Origin: Cocos nucifera
Taxonomy: Eukaryota > Streptophyta > Magnoliopsida > Arecales > Arecaceae
Reading direction: 5' to 3'
DNA length: 64,000 nt
Assembly: GCA_006176705.1 (NCBI GenBank)
Contig: QRFJ01001911.1
Coordinates: forward strand, 1-64,000
Part shown: positions 1-12,212 of the stretch, in pieces
How the letters are laid out: every line of letters begins with the position of its first letter
Position numbering within the stretch: position 1 is the stretch's first letter
Notes under the pieces: model-generated
Told to the model about the DNA's origin: nothing
Databases searched by the model: none
What the model saw: the letters and a program-made list of their open reading frames with translations, nothing else
Program-made: the position numbers and the translations under genes

Positions 1-716
1 TTTATAGGCTTGTGTAGGGTAACTATACGTTTCTTCATATAAAAATTTATTTTAATAAATAGTTTTCAGTACTTCTCACTGAGTAACCGGGCCTCTTTGC
101 CTAAGCAAGCATTGAGTTTCACGTCAAAAGGTGGGAAGGGCAAAGAAGCTCGTTGTAAAGCTAGTCTTAACTCATAGCCTATTTGATTTGAGCTAGTAAG
201 CTCGAGGGGTATTCTATACCTAGTGCCCTAAAGCCAACTGGTTTGGGAGTCATTGGCCCAAGACTCGCTACATGGATCAAATAAAAAGATTAAGGAGTTA
301 AGATACTCAATAGTGGTGCAACGTTAAAAAAAAAAAATATTGATTTCCCACCGAGTAACCGGGTCCCGTTGCCTAAGTAAGCAATGATATTCGCATCAAA
401 AAGTGGATAATGTAAAAATAAAAATCAATAAATGAAGGACGGAAGTAGCAATACACCTGCCTATATGAAAGTTTAGATAAATCAGAGATAAAAGTGGAAT
501 AATTTAGAAAAAATTCTGAAAAATTTAATGTTCTTTACTTAATTTTTCTATTGATAAGTATTAATACCCCAATGATATGTCTCATTTAAGCTCTACTGAA
601 TATCAATGGCCATTTTGAAAATTGCTTAGGTAAAATTCGAAACTCTAAAGTTAAAAGGTATTTAAAACTAAATTCTTTCTTTACTCGAGGACGAGCAAAG
701 CTTAAGTTGGAGGGGG
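1..716 (+). mobile_element. 3' internal end of a Tat-like Ty3/gypsy retrotransposon
   Basis: Non-coding tail of a gypsy element whose pol lies off the left edge. A box with the core GAGTAACCGGGCC...TTGCCTAAG occurs twice (about 78-112 and 350-385), each followed by a degenerate AAAAGGTGGGA/AAAAGTGGATA segment; such duplicated boxes are usual in the 3' non-coding part of plant Tat/Athila-type elements. At 684-716 the sequence CGAGGACGAGCAAAG leads into the purine run TTGGAGGGGG, the expected polypurine tract that primes plus-strand DNA synthesis, directly before an LTR starting TGATAAGC. The clade assignment rests on these motifs because no protein domain is visible here. Confidence 0.7.
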
Positions 717-2319
717 TGATAAGCATCATAAATTTACCAATAAAAATATTAATTTATTAATTAATTTATATTAATTTTTAAGAATTATCAATCAATTTAT
801 ATATAATTTTTAAAAAATTCATATTTTTATTAATTAAAAAATTAATTAAAAAATAATAAAAAATAAATAAAAATTAAAAAATAAAATTTTATTATCAATA
901 GAAAGAGCTTTTTTTTTTATCATAATGAAATAAATTTCAAAAAAAATGGAGCTAAAATGGAAAGGATATGAATTTTTAAAAATATAAAATAAATAAAAAT
1001 TAAATAAAAAAGAAAATGGCTCAGCCGGCTCCGCAAGCCGAGCCACCGCCAAGCCGAGCCACCAAGCCAAGCCAAGCCATCAAAGTCGACTCAGCCATTG
1101 AAGCCATCAGTCGGTCTACGATCCAGGCGTGGACCGCCAGCTCAGCAAAATCCGGCGAATCAGAGCCTGCCACATGGTGGACCTAGACCCTTAAAGGATC
1201 TACAGAAATTTATTGCGGCTCATAGGGCAATCTGGTCATTTTACTCGACGACAGAAGTGTTGATTGGTTGCAGTGTGCGGTGCGGCCGGTCTACGCGGTC
1301 CATGGGAACAGCGATTGTGCGATCGGACGGCTGCGGTTGATTGCGGTTAAGATCGGACGGTCAGCAGTTTTTTTCGATTGCCAATTTCACTCGGATCACC
1401 ATCGAATGGCAGCGCCTGATTCCAGCTTCGATCCGACGGTCCAGAACGCTCCCGACAGTGATCAGGACTCCCGAAGCGCGATTTGCGGCTAGATTTCCTC
1501 GATCAAGCGCGATTGGACGGCCAGAATTTAATCCGACCTGATCTGGGCTGATAGGCATCCGATTTTGACGATTTTTGGAATCGTTGGATTCCTATCGAAT
1601 AGCCAGATTTTACCAAATTTATCAGAGTCATAACAGAGTTGTTTTTATTCAAATTTTATTCAGATTTTTATGATTACAAAGGCAATTAGTCCCATATTGC
1701 CTTTAGAAAAAAATATCCAGCCCTCCTAGCACTATAAAAAGGACCTTAGGCCTCCAGAAATCAACATCTCCGATCAAGGTGAAGCTTTGGTACAGGGCGA
1801 AGCTAAGCTATGGGTTCAAGACTGCTTCAAAGCAACGGGTGTCGAGAAGAAGAGCCGAGCTTCTATACCATCTTTCTGCCAATGCCGATCCAAGATCAGA
1901 GATTAGGCTATTTTATTTTATTATCTTTTCTTTTTAAATTTTATGTATTTAAATTCTAAAATTTTAGTTAATAAAAATTTTATTTTTGTATTTTAATTTC
2001 TTGCTTTTTATTTTTATTATAATTTAATTTTTGCACTTTAAATTATTGCTTTGCAAGTAGATGCTAAGATCTAACTAGTAGATCTTAGTACCAAGTTTAA
2101 ATTCCTGCACCTTTTAATTTTTGCTTTTTATTTTCCGACATCACTTTTGATCCCAAAACTCTTCTTTTTTTTCTTTTTCTTTTAAAAATCAAAGATTTCA
2201 AATCTAAAATACTACCTTCCCTATGGATTCGACCCGACTCACTGCTATCTACGCAATTTCAATGATTTTAAGAAGTCAGATTAAACTGATACATACGGTA
2301 TCTTAACGACAACATCGCA
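717..2319 (+). repeat. 3' LTR of the Tat-like gypsy element
   Basis: About 1.6 kb beginning TGATAAGC right after a polypurine tract. It contains AT-rich sequence, a GC-richer middle (1020-1560) and, near the end, the phrase CTATGGATTCGACCCGACTC (2221-2240), which recurs close to the 3' end of many plant gypsy LTRs. The end is placed at about 2319 (...AACATCGCA) because from about 2335 onward the sequence matches the gag start of another element (TRG copy A). The 5' LTR is outside the window, so the target-site duplication and the exact end cannot be checked. Short open frames at 1098-1558 overlap in several frames and look like chance. Confidence 0.6.
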
Positions 2320-2421
2320 TTCCTATCAAAGCACCGATGATGGAGCAGGAATAGATGGATCTGGCTCAAATCTGATGGCAAAAGTGGTAGATCTTTGGGT
2401 AGTCGCCTTCTTTGGAGGCAT
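2320..2421 (-). pseudogene. gag N-terminus of TRG copy A, cut by the Tat-like LTR
   Basis: On the minus strand an ATG at 2421-2419 opens a frame beginning MPPKKATTQRSTT. This parallels the gag starts of TRG copy B (29660) and copy C (47971), which begin MPPKKAS and MPPRRAS, the usual start of Tat-type gag proteins. The frame holds about 30 residues and stops where the Tat-like LTR was inserted, so this is a dead fragment. It shows that copy A was already present when the Tat-like element arrived. Confidence 0.6.
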
Positions 2422-2546
2422 TTTTTGGGATTGAAGGAGAGGATGGAGATGAACCTTAAAGAAGAAGATCCACAGAATTGACTGAGCACTCCTTTAAGAA
2501 TAAGGTTACCTCAGAAATAGAGGTGCCCTTTCTCTAGCACCAATCC
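2422..2546 (-). other. 5' leader and primer binding site of TRG copy A
   Basis: The segment between gag start and LTR in the minus orientation. Reading the minus strand, the LTR end is followed by GATTGGTGCTAGAGAAAGG (around 2524-2546), a variant of the TTGGCGCTAGAGGAAGGG-type tRNA primer site seen in copy C and in many plant Tat-type gypsy elements. This fixes the adjoining repeat as the 5' LTR and the orientation as minus. Confidence 0.55.
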
Positions 2547-3368
2547 TATTGGTGTAGAATCTGGTTGACGTCGGATCGAACTGGAGTCGAGGAAGATGAG
2601 GTCGTCGTTGATGATCTACAAAATAAAGTTCTATCCGAAGTCGGTGGTGGTGGCTCTGACAGGACCTTTCGATGTTCAAGTCAGCTCTTCTGGCCAATAG
2701 AAATGGAGTGCTCAGGAAAGAGTTCGATAGAGTTTTAGGAAGAAGAAGAGAGCTTAGAGAAAATGTATTTGGAGGATCTCTTTTTATAGATGGAGCTTGT
2801 AGCAGATGGATAGTGATAGCCATACCATCCGATAGTGGATCGCTCGGGACTACATGGGATTTGTTATGGAGAGAGAGATGTCACCAAACTGATAGTGATA
2901 GCCATAGCCATTCTATAACAGGCTACTCGGGGCCGCATGGAGTTTGCTACGGAGAGAGAGATGTCGTCAGACTGATAGTGACAGGCATAACCATTCAATA
3001 GTGAGCTGCTCGGGGCCGCATGAGGTTTGCTACAGAGAGAGGTATCGTCAGACTGATAGTGACAATCATAACTATCCGATAGTAGGCCGCTCAAGATCGC
3101 ATGGAATTTGCTATGGAGGGAGAGATGTCATGATGTGCCCATTCATCAAGATTTAATAATCGAAGTTCGGAGGAAGCAAACGTTGGTTGATAAAGAACTT
3201 TGACATATATCAATTCCAGAGGAGTTCGAACACCTAAAAGGAATGTGGCTAGAAGGGATCATCTGGAAGGAATGCTAGCTGAAATCTGGAAGTAATCTAC
3301 TGGAGGAATCCGATTGAAGGAGAAATCTGGAAGGAGTTTGGCTCTTGGAGGAATCCAACTGAAGGAGG
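2547..3368 (-). repeat. 5' LTR of TRG copy A, inner part (split by copia-1)
   Basis: Minus-oriented LTR matching those of copies B and C (shared GGTGTAGAATCTGGTTGACG edge, shared CCTTTTTATAGATGG, which read on the minus strand is a TATA box). At about 2810-3130 there are four diverged copies of an ~83-bp unit (core GGGGCCGCATGGAGTTTGCT) corresponding to the ~72-bp repeats of copy C at 48370-48560. From about 3196 the 45-bp repeat begins. Copia-1 interrupts this array at 3369, and it resumes at 14477. Confidence 0.7.
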
Positions 3369-6300
3369 TGTTAGATATGTGTGCCCTAGAAGCCAGGATT
3401 GACTGACACTTGTAATACACTTCTAGAGGCAAAATTATAATTTTGATAATAAATAATAAAATGGGTTATTTTCTATCATAAATGTGTATTTAGTGTCTGT
3501 GATACATTTCTTGAGTTAATGGTAATGATAATTCTTATTTTCAAGAGTTGAAAATTTAAGACAAGAATTTTCATTATTAACTCATAAAATTCTCCTGACC
3601 ATAGGATCATCATTAGGATGGTGATAGATTCGGAAGGTTGGTATACAATCGCTTCTTTATAGTAGATGAGTCTTGAGTCTATGGTGTGGAGACATCGGAG
3701 CGAGAGTATAGGTACTCGTTAGAGAACGAGGGCACTGAGCGTAACCACCTCGAGCAGTTATAAGGAAGTCTACATTCTCGTCGATGACTGACTTGAAACT
3801 GCAGTGATGTGTCTGGTTCTTTGACCAAAGATGCATCGATTGTTCACCTTGAGGGTGTTATAGTTTGACTACACCATGACTCGATCTCCTAGTCATTCAG
3901 AAATTCTGAGGTGTATGTTGGCTATAGCATATTCATTGTAGGAATTGGATTGCACCAAGAGAAAATCTATCTATCTCGGTGGATGAGGAGCAGTCCTATG
4001 ATGATCATGAGAATCAAGTCCATAAGCCCATAGCCATGGCAGAGTGAAATAATAGAAAGAGTTTCTATTAAGCTTTTCACATTGGACTTGAATCGAATGA
4101 TTAAATCATATGATAGAAATTAGGGTTTGACGAGTTCACCTTAACCCTAATCTAATCGGAGCTCAAGATAGAAGAACTTAATCACACAAATAGCTGCACC
4201 GAGAGGTTCATTTTCAGTTTTGATGGGTTGCCACCATATACTGCTAGGTGTCACTGGTGGATTTTGGGAGCAATTAGAATGATTTAGATGATCGATCATT
4301 CTAATTATCTGAATTAGAAGAGTTTCGATCCATCGAAAGAAGTTTCGATGATGGAGATCATGATATATCCCATTATCATATAGAACTAAATCTAATTGGA
4401 TCACACAAACAAGGGTTTGGATCTGGATATCATCAATTGGACTAACCCAGTTCAATTGATTTGAATTAGGTTCAATTAGGTTCAAGAAAAACATGCTAGC
4501 ACATGATTGAGCCTAACATTCTCCTTCTATTATCATTAAAAGTTATCTCGACTGAGGTGCATTGGTAGTTCACCTTGAGGGTGTTATAGTTTGACTACAC
4601 CATGACTCGATCTCCTAACCATTCAAAATCCTGAGGTGTATATTGGCTATAGCATGTTCATTATAGGAATTGGATTGCACCAAAAGAAAATCTATCCACC
4701 TCGGTGGATGAGGAGCAGCCCTATGATGATCATGAGAATCAAGTCCATAAGTCCATGGTCATGGCAGAGTGAAATAATAAAAAGAATTTCTATTAAGATT
4801 TTCACATCAGATTTGAATCGAATGATTAAATCATATGATAGAAATTAGGGTTTGATGAGTTCACCTTAACCCTAATCTGATTGAGGCTCAAGATAGAAGA
4901 ACTTAATCACACAAATAGCTGCACCGAGAGGTTCATTTTCAGTTTTGACGGGTTGCCACCATATATTGCTAGGTGTCACTGGTAGATTTTGGGAGCAATT
5001 AGAATGATTTAGATGATCGATCATTCTGATTGTCTGAATCAGAAGAGTTCTGATCCATCGAAAGGAGTTTTGATGATGTCGATGATGGAGATCATGACAT
5101 ATTCCATTACCATATAGAGCTAAATCTAATTGGGTCACACAAATAAGGGTTTGGATCTGGATATCATCAATTGGACTAACCCAGTTCAATTGATTTGAAT
5201 TAGATTAAATTAGGTTCAAGAAAATCATGCTAGCACATGATTGAGCCTAACATTCTCCTTCTATTATCATTAAAAATTATCTCGACTGAGCCAAATAAGT
5301 TTATCCTCACTCAGGTACCTTCACTTGATCTGATTGGAGCTTGTCCAGATCAGAAAAGGATTATCTTAATTTATGAGATAAATTTGAGACAACACCTACC
5401 ATTTTTCGTCACCTGCTAATTCTTGTCTTTGACTTTGGTCAAACATTGACCTTTGACACTTAGATATCTGCCCATGTGTCATGCACCTATTGAGGAGTAG
5501 ATAGGGGCTTGTCCCCTTGCTAGAATTTGGAAAGGAGGGGGTGCATGCCTAGGGAGGTGTGCGCCCATGGATAGGGACGCCTGGAGTTCCATATAGATGG
5601 GACTCCAGGTTGCTTCTTGGTTTCTACTTAGGTGGCCCCTAGCTATAGACTTTGACCAGTCTTAGGCACCATCTAAGGATGAATTAGAGGGGCCCTCATT
5701 TGATTGGATTAGGTAATGTCATCCCACCAATCAGATTTAGATCTGATTGTATGAAGCAACGTGATTGGCCGGGATGATGTGGCACTGCATGGCGCAGTAG
5801 GGTCTATATAAACCTTGTCTGCACTCAACTTTCAAAGAGTTTTCTCTTAGCCACACCCCAAGGCTGCCTCTCTCCCTCCTTCATGCCATCTTCTAATCTT
5901 CTCTTTCCTCTCCATGCCCAAGGAAAGTTGGGCTCTAGTTTGGTGCGATCCAGGTAAGAAAAAGCTAACGAGAAAGGAAGAAGGCAGCACTGCTGTAAAG
6001 ACGACAGTAAATCTTTGAAAGAAATTTTGAAGATCTTCTAAATTAGATCCAAATCTGATTTTTAAAGAGATGATAAAGAAGGAGAAGTTCTCTAGATCCA
6101 GTCTGAGAGGATATGGTAGAGGTCAGGCACTTGCGTGGCTAGATCCAGAATCTCAGGCAATCAGTGGGATCATCAAAGAATGATCTGATTACCAAACATC
6201 AAGATATAAATTAAATTAGATTTAATTTATTTTTATTTTTATTTATTAGATTAATAAAATTAAATCTAAAATATCTCAGATCTAATCTAGATATATAAGA

Positions 6301-6377
6301 AAATTTTTTAAAATATCTCTCTTGATTCGATCAGATCTGAATAAACCTGATCCGAGAAATCAAAATTTTCTCCTTCA
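3369..6377 (+). repeat. 5' LTR of copia-1, with internal ~0.73-kb duplication
   Basis: Starts TGTTAGATATG and ends CTCCTTCA. At about 3009 bp it is some 745 bp longer than its 3' partner. The excess is a tandem duplication: 3831-4556 and 4557-5290 are near-identical, both starting near a TGCAT(C/T)G...GTTCACCTTGAGGG box and ending CTCGACTGAG. A likely TATA box (TCTATATAAACC, 5813-5824) lies downstream of the duplication, so transcription would start near 5840 and the duplicated block would sit in the promoter-upstream region. Confidence 0.9.
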
Positions 6378-6379
6378 AC

Positions 6380-6392
6380 TGGTATCAGAGCT
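6380..6392 (+). other. Primer binding site of copia-1 (initiator tRNA-Met type)
   Basis: TGGTATCAGAGCT, two bases after the LTR end, is complementary to the 3' end of plant initiator methionine tRNA, the standard primer of Ty1/copia reverse transcription. The copia-2 counterpart at 39570 reads TGGTATCAAAG, one base changed. Confidence 0.88.
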
Positions 6393-8254
6393 AGGTTCTA
6401 AAAATTATTTAGATCTAATTTTAATTTATTTTTATCTAATAATTAGGTGATTTTAGATATAATATGATATGTGATTAGATCTAAACTTAAAAAAATTAAA
6501 ATAAAATAATATAGATCTAAGTTCTATAATATGCATGACTAGTTGTAAAATAGAATAGTTCTATACATAGTCTTACATGATCATGATTTATTTTGATTAA
6601 ATTATGATTTTAGATCTATTTATTTTTTATTTTTTGATTATTATAAATATTATAATAAAATTTAAAAAATAAAAAATAAAATTATTTAATTTCTTAGATC
6701 ATATGAGATATGATGCATGCATGATTAGACTAGTTGTAGAATAGTTCTACATAATTGTCTAGGTTAGAATTTATTTTAATGTGATCAATTTAAATCTAAT
6801 TTTTTAGATAATTGAGATAATTTAGATCTGAAAATATGCGTGATTTGATACATGAGATGTATGCAAAACATGTATTAAGTTAGATCAATTTTATACATGA
6901 GATATATGATGTAGATCTAACTAGTTTTGTATATTTATATTTCTGATTAAGGCATTTTCCTTGGCCATTCGGTCATAAGAATAAAGTAGGATTTAAATAC
7001 CCTCTCCTTCCATTCGATGGGATGTTCTTATGATGTGTAGGGGGTGTTGCGCATTCATCCTTAATCAGAAATCAAGAACTTACTTTCTATAAAATCCTAG
7101 ATCTTGAAACCCTAAGATTTTGTTTAAATATTTTATTTATGAATCCTAAACTTAATTAAAAGTTAAGATTATGAAATATATGTTAGATCTAAAATTGAAA
7201 ATTTTAGATCTAAGACATATTCACAAAATTAGGTTCGGACTTGGGTAGTTCAATTAAGTCTAAGCGGTTGATCAAACCGAATCAAGAGTTGGTTAGATAG
7301 GATCAACAGTGCTTAAATTAACTAGCCTAATATGATTAAGTCTGGATCAAGAATGAGTCACGTGAGTGATCGATCAAGCTAAGATCTAATTAGGCTCAAT
7401 GGTTAGAGTCTGGATTATAGGCTAACCTAATTGGTTCTGGCTTAATAATTTGGTGTCTAAGGTAAGTTTGGCAGATACGATCGACTGATTTTTAATTAGG
7501 AGCTACTCGACTCGAATGCATTCTTGTCAAGTTAATGACATATCCCTTCCACAGATCTCACTTATCTGGCCATATTTGTTGGCTCAGTCCTGATCTAACG
7601 TGGTCAATAATCTGAGCTAACCCATGCCACTAGGTTAGTCATAATGGTTATGACTATGTGGAGTCTAGTTTAATGAGATCTAAATCAAATCTTCCTAAGA
7701 AAAGATTAAGTCTAAGATCTTCCATCATTGTAGATGTGTGGGCCCTTTTCGGGGTTGATTGTTCTCGACTGGTTACAGTGGTTCAGTTGCATCGGAAAGA
7801 CGTAACCATATCTATTAGGCATTAGATGCTACGGGCTGGAGGATGGATTGGGTCCAATATTTCAGATACAATGAGAGACTTAATTAAGAATCCAATCTAT
7901 GCAAATGGTAGGTCTGACTTAACTAAGAAGTGGATCAATATTCTGGGTATGATGAGATTCATGAATTAGAGATCAAGTTTGGATACACCATGATTAGAGA
8001 ATCATTGAATAAGAGTTGTTCACTCATTGGCTAACCCATCACCAATAACTGTTAGGTGAGATGATGAGTCAGTTGATGGGACCGCACCACCCACTAGAAA
8101 TCATTAATCATGAAGATTTTCGCATCTCTACAGAGGGAGTGTAGGGATCTGAAAAAATAGTGAGAGCTAATTTGTTTAAAAATAAAATCTCTAAACAAAT
8201 TGATTAAGTCTTGATTACAATATCTAATTAGAAACTTTAACTCTCTACAGAAAA
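6393..8254 (+). other. Long untranslated leader of copia-1
   Basis: About 1.86 kb between primer site and gag with no open frame worth reporting. It is AT-rich and rich in AGATCTAA-like words in the first third. It then contains blocks clearly shared with copia-2 (39580-41437), for example the TTCTTATGATGTGTAGGG region and GCATTAGATGCTACGGGCTGGAGG. A leader of this length is large for a copia element. It may hold packaging or translation-control signals, but nothing in the sequence proves that. Confidence 0.6.
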
Positions 8255-11200
8255 ATATCTGCATCCAACCCACTAGCACGAATCCTTGTCATCCATAGAT
8301 TGATCGGACCTAATTACAAAGATTAGCTCCAAAACTTCAAAATTATTTTGGGTTCCAAAAAGTTAACTCATATATTGGACTAGGATCCTTCTACCTTACC
8401 AACTCGTCCATCTATTGAATAGAGAGTGTCTCTGGATAAGTGAATGGACGACGATAACAAGGCTAGATATTACATGTTAGGCTCGATGTCTGATGAACTT
8501 CAGCACCAACGTGAAGATATCAGGACTGCTCGCCAAATGTTGGCTCACCTATAAGGAATGTTTGGTGAACAAAGTCGCGCAACCAAGTATCAAGTCACTA
8601 AATGACTTTTCAAGGCTAAAATGTGCGATGGACAGTTAGTTCAAGATCATTATCTGATGATGATCAAGGATTTGGAAGAGCTTGAAAAGCTCAGAGTGAA
8701 GTTGGACTTAGATCTATAGAATAACATAATTCTACAATCTTTGACTGATGCGTATGGGCAGTTCATCATGAACTACCATATGTATAAACTTCAAAATTTT
8801 CTGGCCAAACTTATGAACATGCTGATTATCGCTGAGCTTTCTATGAAAGATTCTAAAAGCTCAGTGCTTGCCATGAAATGGACTTCTTTCAAGAGAAAGT
8901 CTTTTGGAAAGAAGAAGAAGTCTATGAAAAAGCAGAAGGTGGAACGAGGAAAGAAGAAAAAGGCAGAGCTGAAGAAGAAGGCCGCTGACAAAGGAAAGTA
9001 TTGTTATTGCAACAATAATGGCCACTAAAAGCGGAACTGTCCTACATACTTGGCCATCCTGAAGAATAAGAAGGAGGTAGGTCCTTCTGGAGGTATGTTC
9101 GTTATTGAGTCTAACCTTATGATTTTTTTTGCATCCAGTTGGATGCTTGACTCTGGTTCTAGTGCTCATTTATGCACTTCCATGCAAGATCTTGAGGATA
9201 GCAGGAGGCTGAGGGATGGTGAGATGATCCTGCGCATAAAAAATGGAGCAAGGGTTCCTATCATGGCTGTGAAAACATACCCTCTTCGACTACCATCTGG
9301 TTTAGACTTAGTGTTAAAAGATTATTATTATGTGTTGTAGTAAGCAGAAATTTGATTTCTATTTCTTGCCTAGCATTAGAAGGCTATGTAATTAGTTTGC
9401 TTAATGACCATTATAACATTCTTTATGAAAGAAATAAAATTATAAGTGATTTTCTTATTAACGATCTTTATCAGTTATATATTGATGTATCTATTTTTAA
9501 TATCGAGCAAAATGTGAATACCATGAAACGACCTAGGAATAATCCAAATGATAAGTATCTATGACACCTAAGACTACGTCATATAGGAAGATAGGGTTAA
9601 CAAATTAGAGAAAACTGGGTTATTGAGTCCATTGACTTTTGAGTCATATCCAATTTATGAATCTTGTCTTCATGGCAAAATGACTAAGCTCCCTTTTGTA
9701 GGACATGGGGAAAGGGCCATGGATCTTCTTACCCTAGTACATACTAATGTGTGCGGCCCATTTGATGTGCCGACTAGAGACAACTTTATCTACTTCATAA
9801 TCTTTATCGATGATTTATCTAGGTATGGGTATGTGTATCTTATGAGACACAAGTCTGAAGTTTTTGAAAAGTTCAAGAAATTCAGATATGAACTAGAAAA
9901 GCAAACTGAAAAATTCATTAAGGTTCTTCGATCAGATCGATGAGCTGAATACCTTAGTCAAAAATTTTTGGACTATCTCAAGAAAAATGGCATAGTCTCT
10001 CAATGGACTCTATCTGAAATACCTCAACTCAATAGAATTTCAGAATGGAGGAATCGGATCCTATTAGATATGGTTCGATCCATGATGAACTTCACAGATC
10101 TCTCTGATTTTTTTTAGGGCATTGTTTATTAACTGCAATATACTTACTAAATAGGGTTCCTTCTAAAATTGTTCTTACCACACCACATGAGATATGGCAT
10201 GGTAAGAAACCAAGTCTGAGTCATTTCAGAATTTGAAAATATTCGGCTCGTGTCAAAAGACAATAAGCAGATAAGTTAGACTTTAGGTCCTTCAGAGCTT
10301 GATTTATAGGATATCCTAAAGAGTCATTAGGATATTATTTCTATATTCCAGAAAATCACAATGTGATTGTGAGTCGACATGCCATCTTTCTTGAAAAATA
10401 ATTTATTCAAGATAGCGGCATTTGAAAGCAGATCAAGCTTGAGGAAAAAGTCTCACAAGAGTAACGAGCTAAGGACCAAATGGAACCAAATCAAGTTAAG
10501 CCAATCCATTTACTACCTCCTCCACCTCGTAGATCGGAAAGGATTTTTCATCCCTCTGAGAGGTACTTAGGTACTATTTCAGAGAAAGTAGAGAAAATAT
10601 TTCTCATAGGCAATGGGGTTCATGGTCATGATCCCAAAATCTATAATGAGGCAATATCGGATATTGACTCCAAAAAATGGTTAGAGGCAATGAAGTCAAA
10701 AATTGACTGATGCACTTAAACCAAGTCTGCAGCTTGGTAGATCCACCAGAAGGTATAGTACCTATTGGGTGTAAGTGGATCTACAAGAGAAAGATTGGTG
10801 CAGATAGAAATGTGGAGACATTCAAAGCTAGATTAGTGGTAAAAGATTATAGTCAATGCGAAGGTATTGACTATCAAGATACCTTTTCGTCAGTAGCTAT
10901 GCTTAAATCCATCCGCACATTGCTTGTTGTTGCAGTCTATTTTGATTATGAAATATGGCAAATGGACGTGAAAATAGCATTCTTAAATGGATATCTTAAG
11001 AAAGATATCTATATGGAACGGTTGCTAGATTTCACATCCAGTGATGATGATCATAAGGTATGCAAGCTACAAAGATCCATATATGGACTTAAGCAAGCAT
11101 CTCGGAGCTAGAATACTTATTTTAATGATGTGATCAAATTGTTTGATTTCATTAAGAACAAGGAGGAGCCATGTGTCTTTAAAAAGATTAGTGGGAGCAC

Positions 11201-12192
11201 TATTATCTTCCTCGTATTATACGTGGATGATATCCTTCTTATTAGGAATGATATTTCCATGTTGATCATAGTTAAAATGTGTTATCTAAAGAATTCTCCA
11301 TGAAAGACCTAGGAGAAGCATCCTTTATTCTAGGAATTAAGGTCTATAGAGATAGACTGAATAGGATGCTAGGACTTTCATAGAAGATGTACATAGAGAA
11401 AGTGTTAAAGAGGTTTAGCATGAAAAATTTTAAGAGGGGTTTGGTATCCTTCAGACATAGCATTCATCTTTCCAAGAAGATGTGCCCAAGCACACCTGAG
11501 GAAATAGATCGCATGAGTAAGATCCCTTATGCTTCAGCAATAGGGCGCCTCATGTATACCATGTTATGTACATGACCTGATATAGCCCATGCTGTGAGTG
11601 TCACGAGCAGATATCAATCAAATCCAGGTGAAGAAGCTGGACTTCTATGAAATATATCCTTAAGTACTTGAGAAGAACTAAAGATATGTTGTTCGTCTTT
11701 GGTAATGGAGAACTCCAAGTCCAAGGGTATATAGACTCGAATTTTATGTCCGATATAGATGATCGAAAGTTAACATTTGGGAGTCTGTTTGTGTGCAATG
11801 GTAGAGCTGTTAGTTGAAAAAGTTTCAAGTAGACAGTGATAGTAGATTTCACCATGGAAGTAGAATACATCACTACATCAGAAGCTGGAAAGAAGACATT
11901 CTGATATAAGAAGTTTACCGTAGAGATTGGAGTGATGCCATTAGATACCATTCCTCTGTACTACAACAATAATGGCATCATAGCCCTTGCTAAGGAGTCG
12001 AGATCTCATCAGAAATCCAAGCACATCGAGCAGCGATACCACCTCATCTGTGATTACCTCGAGAAGGGTTACGTCGAGGTCAAGAGAGTCGACTCCATAG
12101 ATAATGTGGCAGACCCGCTTACAAAGTCATTAGACCAACAGAAGATCGAAGCCCACCTTGAGAAGATAGAACATAGGTTTGTAGCCAATTAG
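8255..12192 (+). pseudogene. Copia-1 Gag-Pol polyprotein remnant
   Basis: Remnant of the copia polyprotein, in order. Gag: the start is mutated (ATA at 8255 where copia-2 has ATG), and a zinc-knuckle-like KYCYCNNNGH near 8995 is followed by a stop. Protease: LDSGSSAHLC near 9146, containing the catalytic Asp-Ser-Gly. GAG-pre-integrase about 9555-9700. Integrase core 9720-10060 (VHTNVCGPF, DDLSRYGYVYL). Reverse transcriptase 10700-11300 (QMDVKIAFLNG and YVDDILLI, with the catalytic aspartates still present). RNase H about 11690-12190 with ADPLTK near the C-terminus. Stops and frameshifts occur in every domain, including TAG after QASRS at 11111. No full-length product can be made. Confidence 0.88.
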
Positions 12193-12212
12193 CTTTAGGT
12201 CAAGTAGGAGTT

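Noticed and set aside
3844..5240. Two similar frames (4147-4494 and 4872-5189, minus) as a duplicated gene
   Set aside because: Both lie in the duplicated block of the copia-1 LTR and recur in other LTR copies (for example 53437-53784); the similarity reflects LTR duplication.
6380..6392. Possible tRNA gene at the tRNA-Met-like sequence
   Set aside because: Only the 3'-end complement is present, as expected of a primer binding site; no cloverleaf.
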